DNA of 64,000 nucleotides from Vicia villosa (GCF_029867415.1 NC_081181.1:75736144-75800143); one strand, 5' to 3'. Counted from the stretch's first letter, positions 22,196-35,340 are shown. Translations and numbers: made by a program. Notes: generated by a model not told the origin, from the letters alone.

Positions 22196-23370
22196 CATAT
22201 CATACGTTCACCGAATTGTTAGCATCAAGTACTGTGGAATCTGAGAATCAGAAGGTCTTTCTAGGGCTGTAATGCGGTTTAGATTCAAAGAAAAGAAGAT
22301 AATCAAGGGTTGTTCCTAATATAGGGAAGCATCCACATCATAACTCATTCCTTCTCCTCTAAAACTCTAATTCCTTTACCTGTCCATCTTGTTCATTCAT
22401 TCGTAGCTTGATTCTTCTTTTTCACTTTTTTTTTTCAACAATCGTTATATTCAAACGTTGTTACTTCTCTTTTTTTTTTTCAAGCTACGACTTTTTTATC
22501 TTTCACCGATTACCATAAGTACTTACTCTTCTTTTGAATGTGACTCTCCCCAACTTGGAGATCAACCTGTATTCAGATTATATGAATGCTCCCCTACTTT
22601 CTAAAAAGGTCACAGAGAAAACACATCACCAGATTTTATGGTTGATGGTCCAGAACAAAACTTTTTATTGAGATCAACACTCACCAGGTATTTTCCTTGG
22701 TGCATATTATGATGCTTATCTTGACCTCAGGCTCAAAGAATGGTTAGCAAAAGATCACACTCTCACCTAAGCAAATAAGTTTTTCATTGGAATAGGCTAA
22801 AAGAACTCTCAGATTCAAACAAGTGCCTAAATCACTTTCACAGATTTCCACAAACGATGCAACAAACGGTTTAGCATGATACAAACACGTCAAAATAATT
22901 GATGGTCTCCTGCATATAGTAAACAATGGAAAGCTTTCCTCACAATGGTTAAGGCTAAACCAATTCAATACAATAGTGTACCATAAAGAACTTCTGTTAA
23001 GAATTTACTAACAACCTAAATTTCATGCACACATTAGGAGTTTGAGTTCAAAAATTCATACCTGCTTTGTCACTTTATTGAAAAAAGAAAGTGAAACTTT
23101 AAAAAAATTTCACTCACTACCACTTTCACGCATGTTGCTCCATTGTTGGTACTTTGCTTGCGATTTTTCATTATGCTATGGGACTACTCACTCTAAATCG
23201 AAACAGAGAAGAAACAACTAATTGCAATACTTAACATAAATTTTTAAAGCAATAAACAAGTCATAGTGACCCTAAGGTTCACCAGAGTACAGGTCAGATA
23301 AAAACAAATAAAACAGCAGCAGTATTATCATCAACTCAGTTACCAGAACTAAACTCTTATCACTCCTCTC
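22196..23370 (-). other. Athila 3' noncoding region between env-like ORF and LTR
   Basis: AT-rich sequence without a supported ORF. It contains poly-T runs and no clear tandem repeat. Confidence 0.6.
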
Positions 23371-24633
23371 TTACATCTCCTCACACAAACATCGCATCAA
23401 TATCAGCTTCAATGTCTTCATCCTCTCGCTCTGGATTACCATTCCCAGAACCACCTTCACCTGCATCACTTGTACCTGCACCCCCCCAACAGGAAAGGGG
23501 TTGGTCTCCGGCCATCCACAGTATGTGAAATAGCTCTCACGGGTTGGGAAAGTCCTCTCTTCAGGTGCAACAGACAGGTTCCTGAATTGCTGCTGCATGG
23601 CATCGTGCAAGAAAATCTGCGACTTCCTATTCGCTTCAAACATAGCCGAATAGTAGTGATGAGCCACTAGAGGATCAAAAGGAGCTGCATTACCCTGAGG
23701 TGGTGCTGCAGAAGCAGAAGGTCCAGCTGGAGGAGAATCGGCTGATTGATCCTTGTAGTATGGCTTTGCATAAAACCTGTCAATATAAACATCATCAATG
23801 AAAGTGTTAATAACGTGATGTCCCTGTGCAGGAATTTCCACTCCGGCGTCTTTACAAAGACCCATAATCAATCCAGGTAATGGCAACACACATTTGGCAT
23901 TAATGCCATGTTGTGTGTCACTCAAAGCAGGTCGTCGCAATTCCTGCGAGAGGATGAAGGCGACATCAACAGTGTTTTCCGTCATGATTGCGGTTATTAG
24001 GAAAGCCACATCAAGGGGAATGGTATGAGTCCTTGGCCGGATGTTGTAGAGGATCACTGATAGAATTCCCCTTGCTTGAATATTCAAATTCTTCCTGTTG
24101 TAGTGGGTTGGGTTCCCTTGCCGACTAAGCTCTGGTCCTCGCCCCCTGTCACAAATTGTCTCTGTCATCAACTCCACCATGCTGGCACAATTGTTGACAT
24201 TTTGCCTGTAAAAGCATTTTTCATTCTCACCCAATTGGAGAGGTTCCCCTAAAAACTCACTGATTGACTCTCTGTCGAATGCCACAGTTTTGCCTCTCAC
24301 ATAGGATTGGTATGAATACGCGACAGATTCATCAGTAGTCTTGAGGGCATTGGCATAAAATTCCTTGACTATGTCGTAGTCAATTACAGTATGCGGTTCA
24401 AACACCTTCTCCCAATTCCTTTCTTCTAGAAAACCCCACAAATTAGCATAAGGGCCATCTTCATCTTCCCGAGGTACAACAACTTTCTCAGCCAAGATGG
24501 TTCTAGAGCCCAGAATCTTGAACCTGTCGGCTTGAGCCCGACCTAAAAACTTCTCAGATTGGTTGCCCGTAGCACGGGATCCTCTAGGACCAGAGCTTGT
24601 GGACTTGGTGCGCACTCTCTTGGCCGGATTCAT
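23371..24633 (-). pseudogene. Athila env-like ORF (putative plant transposon protein domain)
   Basis: 420 codons from ATG at 24633. It lies after integrase, where Athila elements carry an env-like gene. The N-terminus is basic (NPAKRVRTKS). Residues about 80-280 resemble the plant transposon-protein domain seen in many Ty3 and Ty1 third ORFs (VFEPHTVIDYDIVKEFYANA, SYVRGKTVAFD). The C-terminal part is proline- and alanine-rich. No signal peptide or clear membrane helix is visible, so a true envelope role is doubtful. A run of seven G's (reverse strand of about 23482-23488) shifts the frame; the neighbouring frame would end with an acidic tail. Confidence 0.75.
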
Positions 24634-25415
24634 CTACAATTATCACAACAAATGACAGAGCAGCATATAGGGTCAGAAAAACAAAACAAAATTTTTCAAA
24701 AAACTCCAGCCGCGGCGCGACTGCGGTTTCCCACGGCGCGGCTGCGGCGCAACTGAGGGTTTCCTTCCCTGCATTGAACCTTCTTTGAAGGCCCTAACAC
24801 CCTTAATCAGACCATAACAGAGCAATTGAACACAAAATCAATGTCTTCTACCCTAGGGTTCACACAAATGTCATTAAATTCCTAATACCTAAGATTTAGG
24901 GTTACCTTCAAGTGAAACAAACATGCTAGAACACAAGAGTAGAGAATGAGGAACATACCTTGCTGTAGATTGAGTAATGATGAGTGAGAATGAACAAGAT
25001 TAGTGGGCAGTACTGCAGATTCGCGAGATTTCGCTCTGAGGAGTTGGAGGTTTGAAAACACAGAATGAGGGGGAAGTGAGCAGTTTTCAAATTAAAGTCT
25101 ATTTTCTATTTTCACCCTACCGCGGCGCGCATGGTCACTCCCGCGGCGCGCAAATATCTCTGTTTGGCGTCGCGGCGCCCCCAAAAGGTCCGCGGCGCGG
25201 TATTAAAATTTTTTTTTTCTTTTTCTGCTTGCTTCCCCACTTCAGTGTTTTATAACCTTCCTTGTGCTTATTGCACTGATTTGATGATAAACATATAGAA
25301 ATTAACAGAAAAATTAAAAGGACTTACTTAAAATTAAAGGAACTTACTTTGTTGGGTTGCCTCCCAACAAGCGCTTCGTTTAACGTCGCATGGCTCGACG
25401 GTCGAACTCCTTTGA
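24634..25415 (-). other. Spacer between Athila integrase and env-like ORF, with two CpG clusters
   Basis: 782 bp without an ORF. CGCGGCGCG-type clusters lie at 24707-24752 and 25120-25200, separated by AT-rich sequence. On the sense strand a TATA-like CCTATATGC lies near 24667, between the first cluster and the env-like ATG. A potential splice acceptor (ATTGTAG) directly precedes that ATG. Confidence 0.6.
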
Positions 25416-26786
25416 CTAGGAGTTCAACAGGGAGATTGTGCATACTTCTCTATCAAACTCTCCCCCAAGATAGCTTTTTAACCGTTCTCCATTAACGGTC
25501 CAACTGTCTTTGGTCTTACCATCTTCAATAGTAATGGCCCCGTAGGGTTTAACTTCCTTGATTATAAACGGTCCTGACCACTTAGACTTTAATTTTCCTG
25601 GGAAGAGCCTGAGCCTGGAGTTGAATAGTAATACAAGGTCGCCTACCTTGAACTCTTTCTTTTTGAGTCTCTTATCATGGTACCTTTTCATATTTTCCTT
25701 ATAGATTTTATTAGACTCATATGCTAGGTACCTGAATTCCTCAAGTTCATGGAGTTGATTCTTCCTCTTCTTATACGCCAAACTATCATCTCTATTGAAG
25801 AAACGAAGGGCCCATAGTGCTTTGTGCTCCACCTCCACCGGTAAATGACATGCCTTACCATAAACCATTTGAAAAGGTGATGCACCAGTTGGTGCTTTGT
25901 ATGCTGTCCTATATGCCCACAAGGCATCATCTATCCTTACCGACCAGTCTTTACGGGACTCAGACACTGTCTTCTCGAGAATGTTCTTGATTGCTCGATT
26001 GGAAATCTCTGCTTGCCCGTTGGTTTGGGGATGATAAGGTGAAGCTATCTTGTGGTTGATATGATATTTGTCCAGCACTTTTGCCACCTGTTCATTAACA
26101 AAATGAGATCCACCATCGCTTATGATCACTCTAGGCATGCCAAAACGTGTGAATATGTTACGATTGAAAATTTTTAGCACTGTTTTGGCATCCGCCTTTG
26201 GTGTAGCGATGGCTTCAACCCACTTGGACACATAATCCACTGCAACTAAAATATATTCGTTAGCAAAAGAGGGAAGAAATGGCCCCATAAAATCGATGCC
26301 CCAACAATCAAAAACTTCTACTTCAATGATGGTTTGAAGTGGCATCTCATCCCGTTTACTTATCCCACCAACTCTTTGGCATTTGTCACAACTCTTTGCA
26401 TGGTGATGGGCGTCTTTGAAAATTGTTGGCCAGAAAAATCCGGATTGGAGGACCTTTGTTGCCGTCCTCCATCCATTAAAATGACCACCACTTGGTGAAT
26501 TATGACAATGCCACAAGATTTGTTGGGCTTCTTCTTCAGTCACACATCTTTTTAGAATTCCATCCTTACCTATCTTGAACAAGTATGGGTCGTCCCACAC
26601 ATAGTACTTTGCATCGGCTAACAACTTTTTCTTTTTGTTCCAGTCAAAGTCCTCCGGTATCATACCGGTTGCTTTATGATTAGCCAAGTCGGCGAACCAA
26701 GGTCTTGTTTGTATTTCAAAAAGTTGTTCATCCGGGAATGTCTCATTTATTTCAGTTTCTTGGTTGGTGACATTTACATTGACCAA
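25416..26786 (-). CDS. pol: Athila integrase
   Basis: About 456 codons. The zinc-binding N-terminus reads [11 protein letters not shown]...CDKCQ. The catalytic core has [26 protein letters not shown] and [15 protein letters not shown]-terminal chromo-less tail carries [18 protein letters not shown]. It joins the upstream RNase H through a single-base frameshift near 26797 (TTTT where TTT is expected), so the two parts were once one polyprotein. Confidence 0.93.
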   Translation of the reverse strand: MVNVNVTNQETEINETFPDEQLFEIQTRPWFADLANHKATGMIPEDFDWNKKKKLLADAKYYVWDDPYLFKIGKDGILKRCVTEEEAQQILWHCHNSPSGGHFNGWRTATKVLQSGFFWPTIFKDAHHHAKSCDKCQRVGGISKRDEMPLQTIIEVEVFDCWGIDFMGPFLPSFANEYILVAVDYVSKWVEAIATPKADAKTVLKIFNRNIFTRFGMPRVIISDGGSHFVNEQVAKVLDKYHINHKIASPYHPQTNGQAEISNRAIKNILEKTVSESRKDWSVRIDDALWAYRTAYKAPTGASPFQMVYGKACHLPVEVEHKALWALRFFNRDDSLAYKKRKNQLHELEEFRYLAYESNKIYKENMKRYHDKRLKKKEFKVGDLVLLFNSRLRLFPGKLKSKWSGPFIIKEVKPYGAITIEDGKTKDSWTVNGERLKSYLGGEFDREVCTISLLNS

Positions 26787-26789
26787 CCG

Positions 26790-29280
26790 AGATAAAATGA
26801 TCTGCTACCACATTTTCTGACCCTTTTTTATCCCGGATTTCTATGTCAAATTCTTGTAAGAGAAGGACCCAACGAATGAGTCTTTGCTTCGAATCCGGTT
26901 TGGTGAGCAAATATTTTATGGCTGCATGGTCAGTATAAATCACCACTTTTGACCCAATGAGATAGGATCTGAATTTTTCAAGAGCATACACTATAGCTAA
27001 AAATTCTTTTTCTGTGGTAGCATAATTGACTTGAGCGTCATTTAGCACCTTGCTTGCATAGTGTATGACATGAAAAACTTTTCCTTTCCGTTGGCCTAAC
27101 ACCGCACCTATGGCATAGTCGCTAGCATCACACATGAGTTCAAAATGGTTGTTCCAATCTGGTGCTACTATAACAGGTGCGGTAGCTAGCCGTTCTTTCA
27201 GGTCATTGAAGGCTTTAACACAAGATTCATCAAAATTAAAACACGTACCTTGATTGAGTAAATTACTCAAAGGCTTGGCGATCTTGGAAAAATCTTTAAC
27301 AAACCTTCTGTAGAATCATGCATGACCTAAAAAGCTTCGTACTCCTTTGACATTTATTGGAGGTGGGAGTTTTGAAATTACCTCCACCTTGGCTTGGTCT
27401 ACTTCAAGTCCTCTTGAAGATACTTTGTGTCCGAGTACAATTCCTTCTGTTACCATAAAATGGCACTTCTCCCAATTAAGTATCAAATTGGTCTCAATAC
27501 ACCTTCCAAGTGCCACGTCTAGATTGTTCAAGCATATATCAAACGTCTTTCCGAACACTGAAAAGTCATCCATGAATACTTCAATACTCTTTTCGATAAG
27601 GTCAGAGAATATGGCTTGCATGCATCGTTGAAAATTTGCTGGGGCATTGCATAGTCCAAATGGCATCCTCCTATATGCGAAGATTCCAAATGGACATGTA
27701 AATGCTGTCTTCTCATGATCCTCTGGGTTGACTACGATTTGATTGTATCCGGAATACCCATCCAGAAAGCAATAGTAATTCTGCCCCGATAATCTCTCAA
27801 GCATTTGATCCATGAATGGTAATGGAAAGTGGTCTTTCCTTGTTGCTTTGTTGAGTCTCCGGTAATCTATGCACATGCGCCACCCGGTCACAGTTCTAGT
27901 AGGTATGAGTTCATTTTTGTCATTACGGATTACCGTCATGCCCCCCTTCTTTGGAACAACTTGCACCGGACTTACCCATGCACTATCAGAAATTGGGTAA
28001 ATCATTCCTTCTTCTAGGAGTTTGATCACCTCTTTCCTTACTACCTCTTTCATTGTTGGATTCAGTCTTCTTTGTGGTTGGGCCACTGGTTTGAAGTCTT
28101 CTTCTAACATAATCTTGTGCATGCAATATGCAGGGCTGATACCTTTCAAATCTGCCAATACCCATCCGATTGCTGCTTTATTCTTTTGAAGGATTTGTAT
28201 GAGTCTTGCCTCTTCTGTAGCATTTAATTTTGAGCTAATAACGACCGGTTTACTTCCCTCTTCATCTAAAAATACATACTTCAAATGAGTTGGGAGCGAT
28301 TTTAGTTCTAGCTTCAACTCTTTCACTTCTTTTTTCAGCTCCAAATCCTCCACTTTGTCTTCTTTGTTGGATGTGTTGCCACCTTTCTCTAATTCTTTTA
28401 GAAACAACTCAATTTCTTTTTCTTCTTCTTGAGTGAGGACATTAAATGAATCAACAAGAGATCTCTCTAAGGGGTTAGAAAGATGAATTTGGCTTGCTAC
28501 TTCTTCGGCACTTGCTTCAGTTACATCCATGCGAAAGCAATCATTCTTGTCTTTGGGTTGTTTCATGGCATCAAAGAGGTTAAAACATACCTCTTCATCT
28601 TGGACTCTTAGCTTCATTATACCGTCATCGATGTCAATCATCATCTGGGTTGTTTTCATGAATGGTCTTCCAAGAATGATAGGTGAATCTTTATCTTCTT
28701 CCATATCAATCACCACAAAATCTACCGGAAACAAAAATTTGTCAACTTTCACTAACATGTCTTGTGCAATTCCATATGGGAGAGTGGTAGACTTGTCTGC
28801 TAGTTGCAAAGTCATTCTTGTTGCTTTCATCTCAATATTTCCCAACCGCTTGACTATTGATAAAGGAATTAAATTTATGCTTGATCCGAGATCAATTAAT
28901 CCATTCCCAATATTTTGATTTCCTATTGTGACCGGTAAAGTGACTCTTCCAGGATCTCTCGCCTTTTGAGGAAGGCGCGATATGATAGCACTACATTGTG
29001 CATCAAGTATAACAACCTCTTCTTCTTCCGGTCTTTTCTTCTTTGTCAAGATATCTTTCATAAATTTCGCATATTTTGGCATTTGGGCAATAGCTTCAGA
29101 GAATGGAATATTAATTTGTAGTTGCTTAAAAATTTCCATAAACCTGGCATATTGTCTAGCGTTGTCTTTCTTTGAAGGAGCATGAGGATATGGCAAATGT
29201 TGACTTGGAATCGTGTTGTTCGCCATCTTATCTTTAGCACTCCTTCTTTTTAATTTCTCCTTCTTGACTTCTCTACTCAT
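26790..29280 (-). pseudogene. pol: Athila protease, reverse transcriptase and RNase H
   Basis: Starts in a lysine-rich linker. The aspartic protease motif DLGSS is at 28879-28893, and an L at its second position is usual for Athila. RT follows with WRMCIDYRRLNKATRKD, FLDGYSGYNQI and FMDD at 27565-27576. A TGA at 27316-27318 interrupts the frame in the FYRRF region. RNase H continues with [16 protein letters not shown] and [11 protein letters not shown] frameshift near 26797 separates it from integrase. Apart from these two lesions the domain set is complete. Confidence 0.93.
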
Positions 29281-30890
29281 ATCTTCCTCTTCAGCCCCTT
29301 GTTAATAATTTCATATTCTTCATCTTCTCCATCATGTTTTTCATCTTCCTTTTCTTTATCGTCTTCGACCTCATTAGTTTCCGTCTCATCCTTTCCACCT
29401 TTTTGTCCAGACCTTGTTACCACTGCTTTGCAATGTTCCCTTGGGTTTTCTTGAGTGTTGGCCGAGAAAGTTGCATTTGATTGATTAGTGGCAATCTGCT
29501 TAGCAAGTTAGCCCACTTGAGTTTCCAAACTCTTTATAGCTGCGTCTTGATTCTTTTGATTTGTCACGGACATTTGCATAAATTGTGTCATAGTTTCTTC
29601 TAGCTTTGATTGTCCTCCTTGTTGTGGTGGTGGTTGAGTGTACGGTTGGAAGGCTTGTTGTTGATACCCTTGATTCGGTGGCCTTTGTTGGTACCCTTGA
29701 TTGTTATATCTTGGTGGATATCCTTATTGGTATGGCTGATTTTGATATTGATTCGGCCTTTGTCCTTGATTATTATTCATGTAATTCACTTCTTCTTCTT
29801 GCACTGGTGGACAGAATCCTGTTTGATGATCTCCCTTGCATAATTCGCACTTAGCAACTTGATATGAATTAGATACCCCGTTCAGCTCCTTGATCTGTTG
29901 TGGTAATTTAGACATTTGTTGTGTCAAAAGTTCCACTTATGAAGTTAGCAATTTGTTCTGAGCAAGTAGAGCATCACTGTTGTTCAACTCTAACATTCCG
30001 GGTTTCTTATCTCTTACTGTTCGATCATGATTGCCTTGACGATCATTTAGAGCCATTCGCTCTATTATCTGAGTAGCTTCTTCAGGTGTTTTGGACATGA
30101 GAGAACCACCAGCTGTGGCGTCCAAAAGTGTCTTGTTTGTAGCTGTGAGACTGTTACGGAACATATGGATTTGATCAACGTCTGAAAAACCGTGTCCTTT
30201 GCACTTTCTCAACATAGCTTTATACCTTTCCCATGCTTCATTCAAAGATTCATTACTACCTTGAGAAAATACTGCTATTGCTGTTTTTGCTTCAAAGAAT
30301 CGGTTTTGAGAGTAAAACCTTTCCAGAAATTTTTCTTCCAATGTGTTCCAATTAGTCATCACTGCTTCGGGTTGATCCAGATACCAATCTTTTGCCTTAG
30401 ATAACAAAGAATGTGGGAACAACCTCTTAAATAATGCTTCCTCATCAGCTTGAGCGACACCCGTAGTACCCGCTAACTCATAGAATCGAGTAAGATGCGT
30501 GTACGGGTCTTCATGGTCCAATCCGGCGAAAGGACTTGCACAAATAAATTGTATGATACCGGTCTTCAGTTCTGTCGGTCGCCCGTTGGCGGCAGTTCTA
30601 GCGAACTGAGGATTGAGTCTTGGACTATTAGCACATGGACCATTAGCGGCCATGTTGACAACAGTAGGTTGTATAAAAACTTCCTGTTCTTCCTCCGTGA
30701 ATAGTTCGTGAAAGAAGAATCCTTCTTGCGACTCGTCAATGGTTTCAAGTTGTTGTGACGATGTCGCGGTTGCGTTGTCTCTTGCTTTTGTTATATTTTC
30801 TCTTTTTCGTGCTTTGCTATTTAACCTCCTAGCGGTCCTTTCGATCTCGGGATCAAAAAGAAGTTGATCGCTAGAAACTTTGCTGCGCAT
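29281..30890 (-). pseudogene. gag: Athila gag with stops, ending in a protease linker
   Basis: ATG at 30890 (MRSKVSSDQLL). The retrotransposon gag domain spans roughly residues 100-260 (FAGLDHEDPYTHLTRFYEL, AKDWYLDQPEAV, NEAWERYKAMLRKC). A TAA at 29937-29939 and another at about 29724 interrupt the frame. Between them is a zinc knuckle CELCKGDHQTGFC of the CX2CX3HX4C form. A Q/P/Y-rich stretch follows, then the frame changes before the protease part near 29290. Confidence 0.88.
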
Positions 30891-30994
30891 ACACGATCTT
30901 CTTCAAAAACTAGCAAACACGTGAAACAACCAAGTAGAGAAAATAAAAATTAAAACTCAAAATAAGAACTATTGCAATGCGTGCAATATTGACA

Positions 30995-31016
30995 CCAATC
31001 CCCGGCAACGGCGCCA
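30995..31016 (-). promoter_or_regulatory. Athila primer-binding site
   Basis: On the reverse strand TGGCGCCGTTGCCGGGGATT lies three bases from the LTR end at 31020. This is the classic Athila/Tat-type primer site. The gag ATG follows only about 105 bases later, so the leader is very short. Confidence 0.92.
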
Positions 31017-31019
31017 ATT

Positions 31020-32204
31020 TGTTGAAAGTATTTGTGGGTAAATATTTTCGGTAATATATCGTATCCACAGGGATTGGTTAATATCACTGCCGTTCTATAG
31101 TTGTTTATTTTGAGTTATGAAATTTGAGTTTGGTTTGTTTTATACTTCTAATAATATCAAAAGCAAATAATAAAATAAAAGCAAGTAAAGGACTTCGTGT
31201 TAACAAATAAAGAAAGATGTTGAGCCTTTAGGGTTCATCAACCTAATCCTATACAATTATCAATTAATTCCCAATAGAATAATCCTTTGAATCATTATCT
31301 TCACTTATCCTCAAATAAGATTCCATGTCTGCAAATCAAATTAGATAAACTTTTACCGGTATGAGATTCGATCTCTCCAAATATCAATCTCGATAATAGT
31401 AATTAAGACCGATAATTATGAAAACCCAATCACAATTCCATCTCTGCAAATTATAATTGAATCAATATAGTAACCTAGGGCAAAAGTAAAAATCCTCTCT
31501 TTCGATCGAAGATTCAACAATGATGTAAATTAAAAGCAAGGTTTCTTATTGATAATAAATTCAAACAATTGTTCACAGGAATTAATCAATGGTAATGTAT
31601 ATTCATAGGTTAACTACTACCTTAGACTCAACAAGAGGGATTTAGCTCCCCATAGACATGAAGAACACACAAGAATTAATGGAGGGATTCATCTTCATCA
31701 ATGGAATGTCTTCGATTGGTAAAGAATTGGCCTTCAATTGTTGTTCTTGGCTACAATCTCAGAATGCTCTCCTAGTTTCGCTCTTCACAAAGTTCTCTAA
31801 CCACCCTTTCTCTCTTGGAAGCTAGGGCTTTTAAACAGAATTTTTGGGCTTTTAACGCCGAGGCCGCGGCGCGGCAACGGGCTGGCGCGGCGCGCCCCTC
31901 AAACTGAGATATTTTCGCGGCGCGCCCTAGGAACTCTCGCGGCGCGCCCTTTGCACTTTCCATCTTTTTCTTTTGCCTTTGAGACTTCTAGCCCTCTATC
32001 CTCCTCATGTTCTTCTTAAGTTCCAATTCAGCTCAAAACCTGCAACAATAACACCCACAAGTGATTCGATTTGCTTTATTCATGAACTAAACTTATTCAG
32101 TTCAATTCTTCATAAAAACCTATGGATTCATCACATTTTGCATTGGTTTGGAGAAGAAATCGCTTATATTAACACATGAATTTACCATTAATTTACTCCT
32201 AACA
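31020..32204 (-). repeat. Athila 5' LTR
   Basis: 1185 bp, TG...CA. It has one more CpG-rich unit than the 3' LTR. The CpG block spans 31855-31950, and in the sense direction TTTAAAAGCCC lies just after it (about 31825-31835) as a TATA candidate. Confidence 0.94.
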
Positions 32205-32209
32205 GATGG
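32205..32209. other. Right target-site duplication of the Athila element (GATGG)
   Basis: Matches 11140-11144. Confidence 0.93.
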
Positions 32210-32726
32210 TGAATGATTTGATCATGCAACAAATACATCTATATCTTGCAACAACTGGTTTGACAAATTGACTATCAATTCTTAAGGTTTATTATTCCCA
32301 AGTCCTCAGGTAATAATTCTTTAATCCCTCAACCTAATCACCATGTCCACGGAAAATTAAGGTTGATATTAAGCTTTCCAATACCAAGAATATTCTGATT
32401 ATTGAAGGGTATTCCTAGTCCTAGGTAATATCTACTACAATATATTCTCAAACAGATCATGAAGAACAACTTGTCCGGCTTAATTGTATCACACAAAATC
32501 AATTTTCGTTTGTCCGACAAAAAAAGCAATAAAACAGTAAGAGAATAAGTCAATGTAGAACAAACCAAATTATCATTGCAAAAATAAAAATTAATTCATT
32601 ACAGATCAAAATTAGGGTCACCCCCTAGCATTGGGGGGTTTAGCTACTCATAACGAAAACAAAAAACATAGTTTTGATTGCAGACATTACAGATAAGTGA
32701 AAGAATCAGATCTTCAATGGAAAAAG
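32210..32726 (-). repeat. Element D LTR, piece 2
   Basis: Noncoding sequence lying between the Athila and SIRE-2 insertions. It contains a short inverted repeat around CCCCCTAGCATTGGGGGG near 32620-32638. Its last five bases AAAAG are the left target duplication of SIRE-2. Confidence 0.65.
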
Positions 32727-33780
32727 TGATAGAACAAGATTTGTTCTGATCAATATTCTTAGTTTTGATGATAACATGGATATTAATTTTGTATGAGATA
32801 ATGTGGTACTCTAATACATTGCAATTTCCCTTTCAGGAAATATATAAAGAGTATGCACAAATCAACGCTCAGAAGCTTTGTCTCAGAAGGTTCAGCATGC
32901 AACATCAGAACATGGTCTGGCAAGACATCAGAAGATGGTCAAGGCAGAATCAGAACATGGGTCTATGGAAGCATCAAAAGAACTTGAGATCAGAAGCAGA
33001 AGCACTGAAGTTCTCGTGGTATCACGCTCATAAGCACTTCAAGGTCAGAAGACAAGAAGATGCTATGCACCAAGCTGTTTGACTCTGATGATATTCAAAT
33101 ATTATATTCACAAACATCAGATCAGAAGAAAGTACAAGTGGCAGGCTACGCTGACTGACAAAAGGAACGTTGGAAGCTATTAAAGGCAACGTCAGTAGAC
33201 ACAGCGTGAACAAGGCTCGAGGTAGTTGACAAAAGCGTGAAACATTAAATGCAATGTTGTACGGAACACGCAAAGCATTAAATGCTCCCAACGGTCATCT
33301 TCTCAAACGCCTATAAATATGAAGTTCTGATGAGAAGCAAGGTTAACAACGATTCTGAACAAAAATTATTCTGAAAGACTTGCTGAAACGCTGTTCAATT
33401 CAAAGCTCAGAAACTTCACCTTCATCAAAGCTCACTACATTGCTGCTTTAATATATTAGTGAGATTAAGCTTAAACGTTAAGAGAAATATCACAGTTGTG
33501 ATTATAGCTTTTCAGAAGCATTTGTAATACTCTTAGAATTGATTACATTAAGTTGTAAAGAACTAGAGTGATCGTGTTGATCAGAATACTCTAGGAAGTC
33601 TTAGAGGTTATCTAAGCAGTTGTAACTAGAGTGATCGTGTTGATCAGGAAACTCTAGAAAGTCTTAGAGGGTATCTAAGCAGTTGTTCCTGGAGTGATCA
33701 AGTTGTGATCAGAATACTCTAGAAGACTTAGTTGCGGACTAAGTGGAAAACCATTGTAATCCGTGCGATTAGTGGATTAA
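32727..33780 (+). repeat. SIRE-2 5' LTR, truncated
   Basis: Starts TGATAGAAC (TGTTAGAAC in the other copies) and runs to GATTAGTGGATTAA, where the LTR at 39898 continues for about 160 more bases. The join to gag shows a short AA overlap. Confidence 0.93.
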
Positions 33781-35045
33781 GGAGTCATGAGATTGAACTT
33801 GACGCTAATGAACCTCAGAAGAAAGGTAAGTCTATTGCATTAAAATCTAATATTAAAATATGCACTAACACTTTTCAGGCTAGAGAAGAAGATCCTGAAG
33901 AATCAAAATCTGAAGATGAAGATGAACTGTCCATGATCTCCAGAAGGGTAAACCAACTCTGGAAAAGCAAGCAAAGGAAGTTCAGAGGCTTCAGAAGTTC
34001 AAAGAGATTTGAACGTGGAGAATCTTTTGATGACAGAAGATTTGACAAGAAGAAGGTCATGTGCTATGAATGCAATGAGCCTGGACACTATAAGAATGAA
34101 TGTCCAAAACTTTAGAAGGAAAATCCCAAGAAGAAGTTTCATAAGAAGAAAGGTCTTATGGCAACCTGGGATGAGTCAGAAGATGAATCAGACTCTGAAG
34201 ATGAGCAGACTAACTGTGCGCTGATGGCGACAGAAGATGATGGATCAGAATCTACATCAGAATCAGATTCTGAAGAGGTATTTTCTGAATTATCTAGAAA
34301 AGAGTTAGTTTCTAGTTTAACAGAATTTCTGGAACTCAAAGCTCATCTTAGTATCAAATACAAAAAGCTGAAGAAGCAATTTGAATTTGAAACTAAGAAG
34401 CTGGAATTGGAAAATTCTGAACTGAAGGAAAAAGTTTTAAATCTATCCAAAAATAGTGGATCTCCTTCTGAAACAGAAAAAGCCATTCCTAGCATGAATC
34501 ATATTCTGAAAGAATATGACTTGAGCTTCAGAAAATTTCTATCTAGAAGCATTGGCAGAAGTCAGCTAGCTTCTATGATATATGTTGTGTCTGGGAACAA
34601 GAGAGTTGGCATTGGTTATGAGGGTGAAATCCCATACAAGCTTGAATCTGTGGATGATATGAAAATATCATACAAGCCTCTGTACAACCAATTTAAATTT
34701 GGCCACTCCCATGATATTAAGCACACATCACATGCACAAAGTTTTCACATAACACACACCAAGAAGCATGTGACACAATCTAAGAAATATCCTGGAACTC
34801 AGAATAAGAAGCATCGTACTGTTCCTCCTGTTAAATATTTTGCTAAACCCAAGTTCAATCAGAACTTGAGGAGAACTAACAAGAAAGGACCCAAGAAAAT
34901 GTGGGTACCAAAGGAAAAGACTATTTCTATTGCAGATTCTCTTGGTGACAAAGAAAACAACATTCAACATGTCATGTCACCTGGACTCAAGATGTTCTCA
35001 ACACTTGAAGGGAAGAAGGACTGTTTTCCAAGTCCTGGTACTTAA
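33781..35045 (+). pseudogene. gag: SIRE-2 gag C-terminal part
   Basis: Starts mid-gag at SHEIELDANEPQ, homologous to SIRE-1 from about 14564. The zinc knuckle CYECNEPGHYKNEC is intact. A TAG at 34113-34115 replaces a CAG. The frame then closes at the same TAA as in SIRE-1 (35043-35045), beyond the start of the protease frame. Confidence 0.9.
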
Positions 35046-35340
35046 ATCTGCTGGAGAAGCTAAGTTTGAAGGAGATCAGAAGAGCAAGTGTATTAGTTCT
35101 GGAACCATCTGTTTAGTTTGTTTCTAAAGCAATGGTGTTTCGTTCTTGGTTATTCTGAATGCTCTAAAAGCTACAGAATATACAATATTGAAACATTGAT
35201 TGTAGAAGAATCAATCAATATCTGGTTTGATGATAAACTTGGTTTTGAAGAACCAAAGCAGCTTAAGAACTTTGCAGATATAGTTTGTCATATCAGAAGC
35301 TGCAGAACCAAGAAGCAAATCTCCAGAAGCTGTGTATATC
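34870..35340 (+). pseudogene. pol: SIRE-2 pol remnants
   Basis: The protease start is in the +1 frame (MSCHLDSRCSQHL), with the catalytic G of DSG changed to R. It ends near 35108, where the sequence jumps about 1 kb to the end of the integrase region (LGYSECSKSYRIYN, 35140-35280). Further scraps match the integrase-RT linker to about 35460. RT and RNase H are absent. Confidence 0.85.

Larger units (their letters stand above)
11145..32204 (-). mobile_element. Full-length Athila-type Ty3/gypsy element with env-like ORF
   Basis: Two LTRs (11145-12299 and 31020-32204) are flanked by GATGG duplications. Read from right to left: 5' LTR, primer site, gag, pro-RT-RNase H-integrase, an env-like ORF, polypurine tract, 3' LTR. 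A Sirevirus is nested at 12614-22190, so the element itself is about 11.5 kb. The LTRs differ at about 12 positions plus a 30-bp indel. Coding regions carry stops and frameshifts, so it is no longer autonomous. Confidence 0.93.

Noticed and set aside
32210..32726. Host intergenic DNA between two elements
   Set aside because: It fits better as the middle of the element D LTR, because target duplications on both sides and the matching ends at 10941 and 41774 reconstruct one TG...CA LTR.
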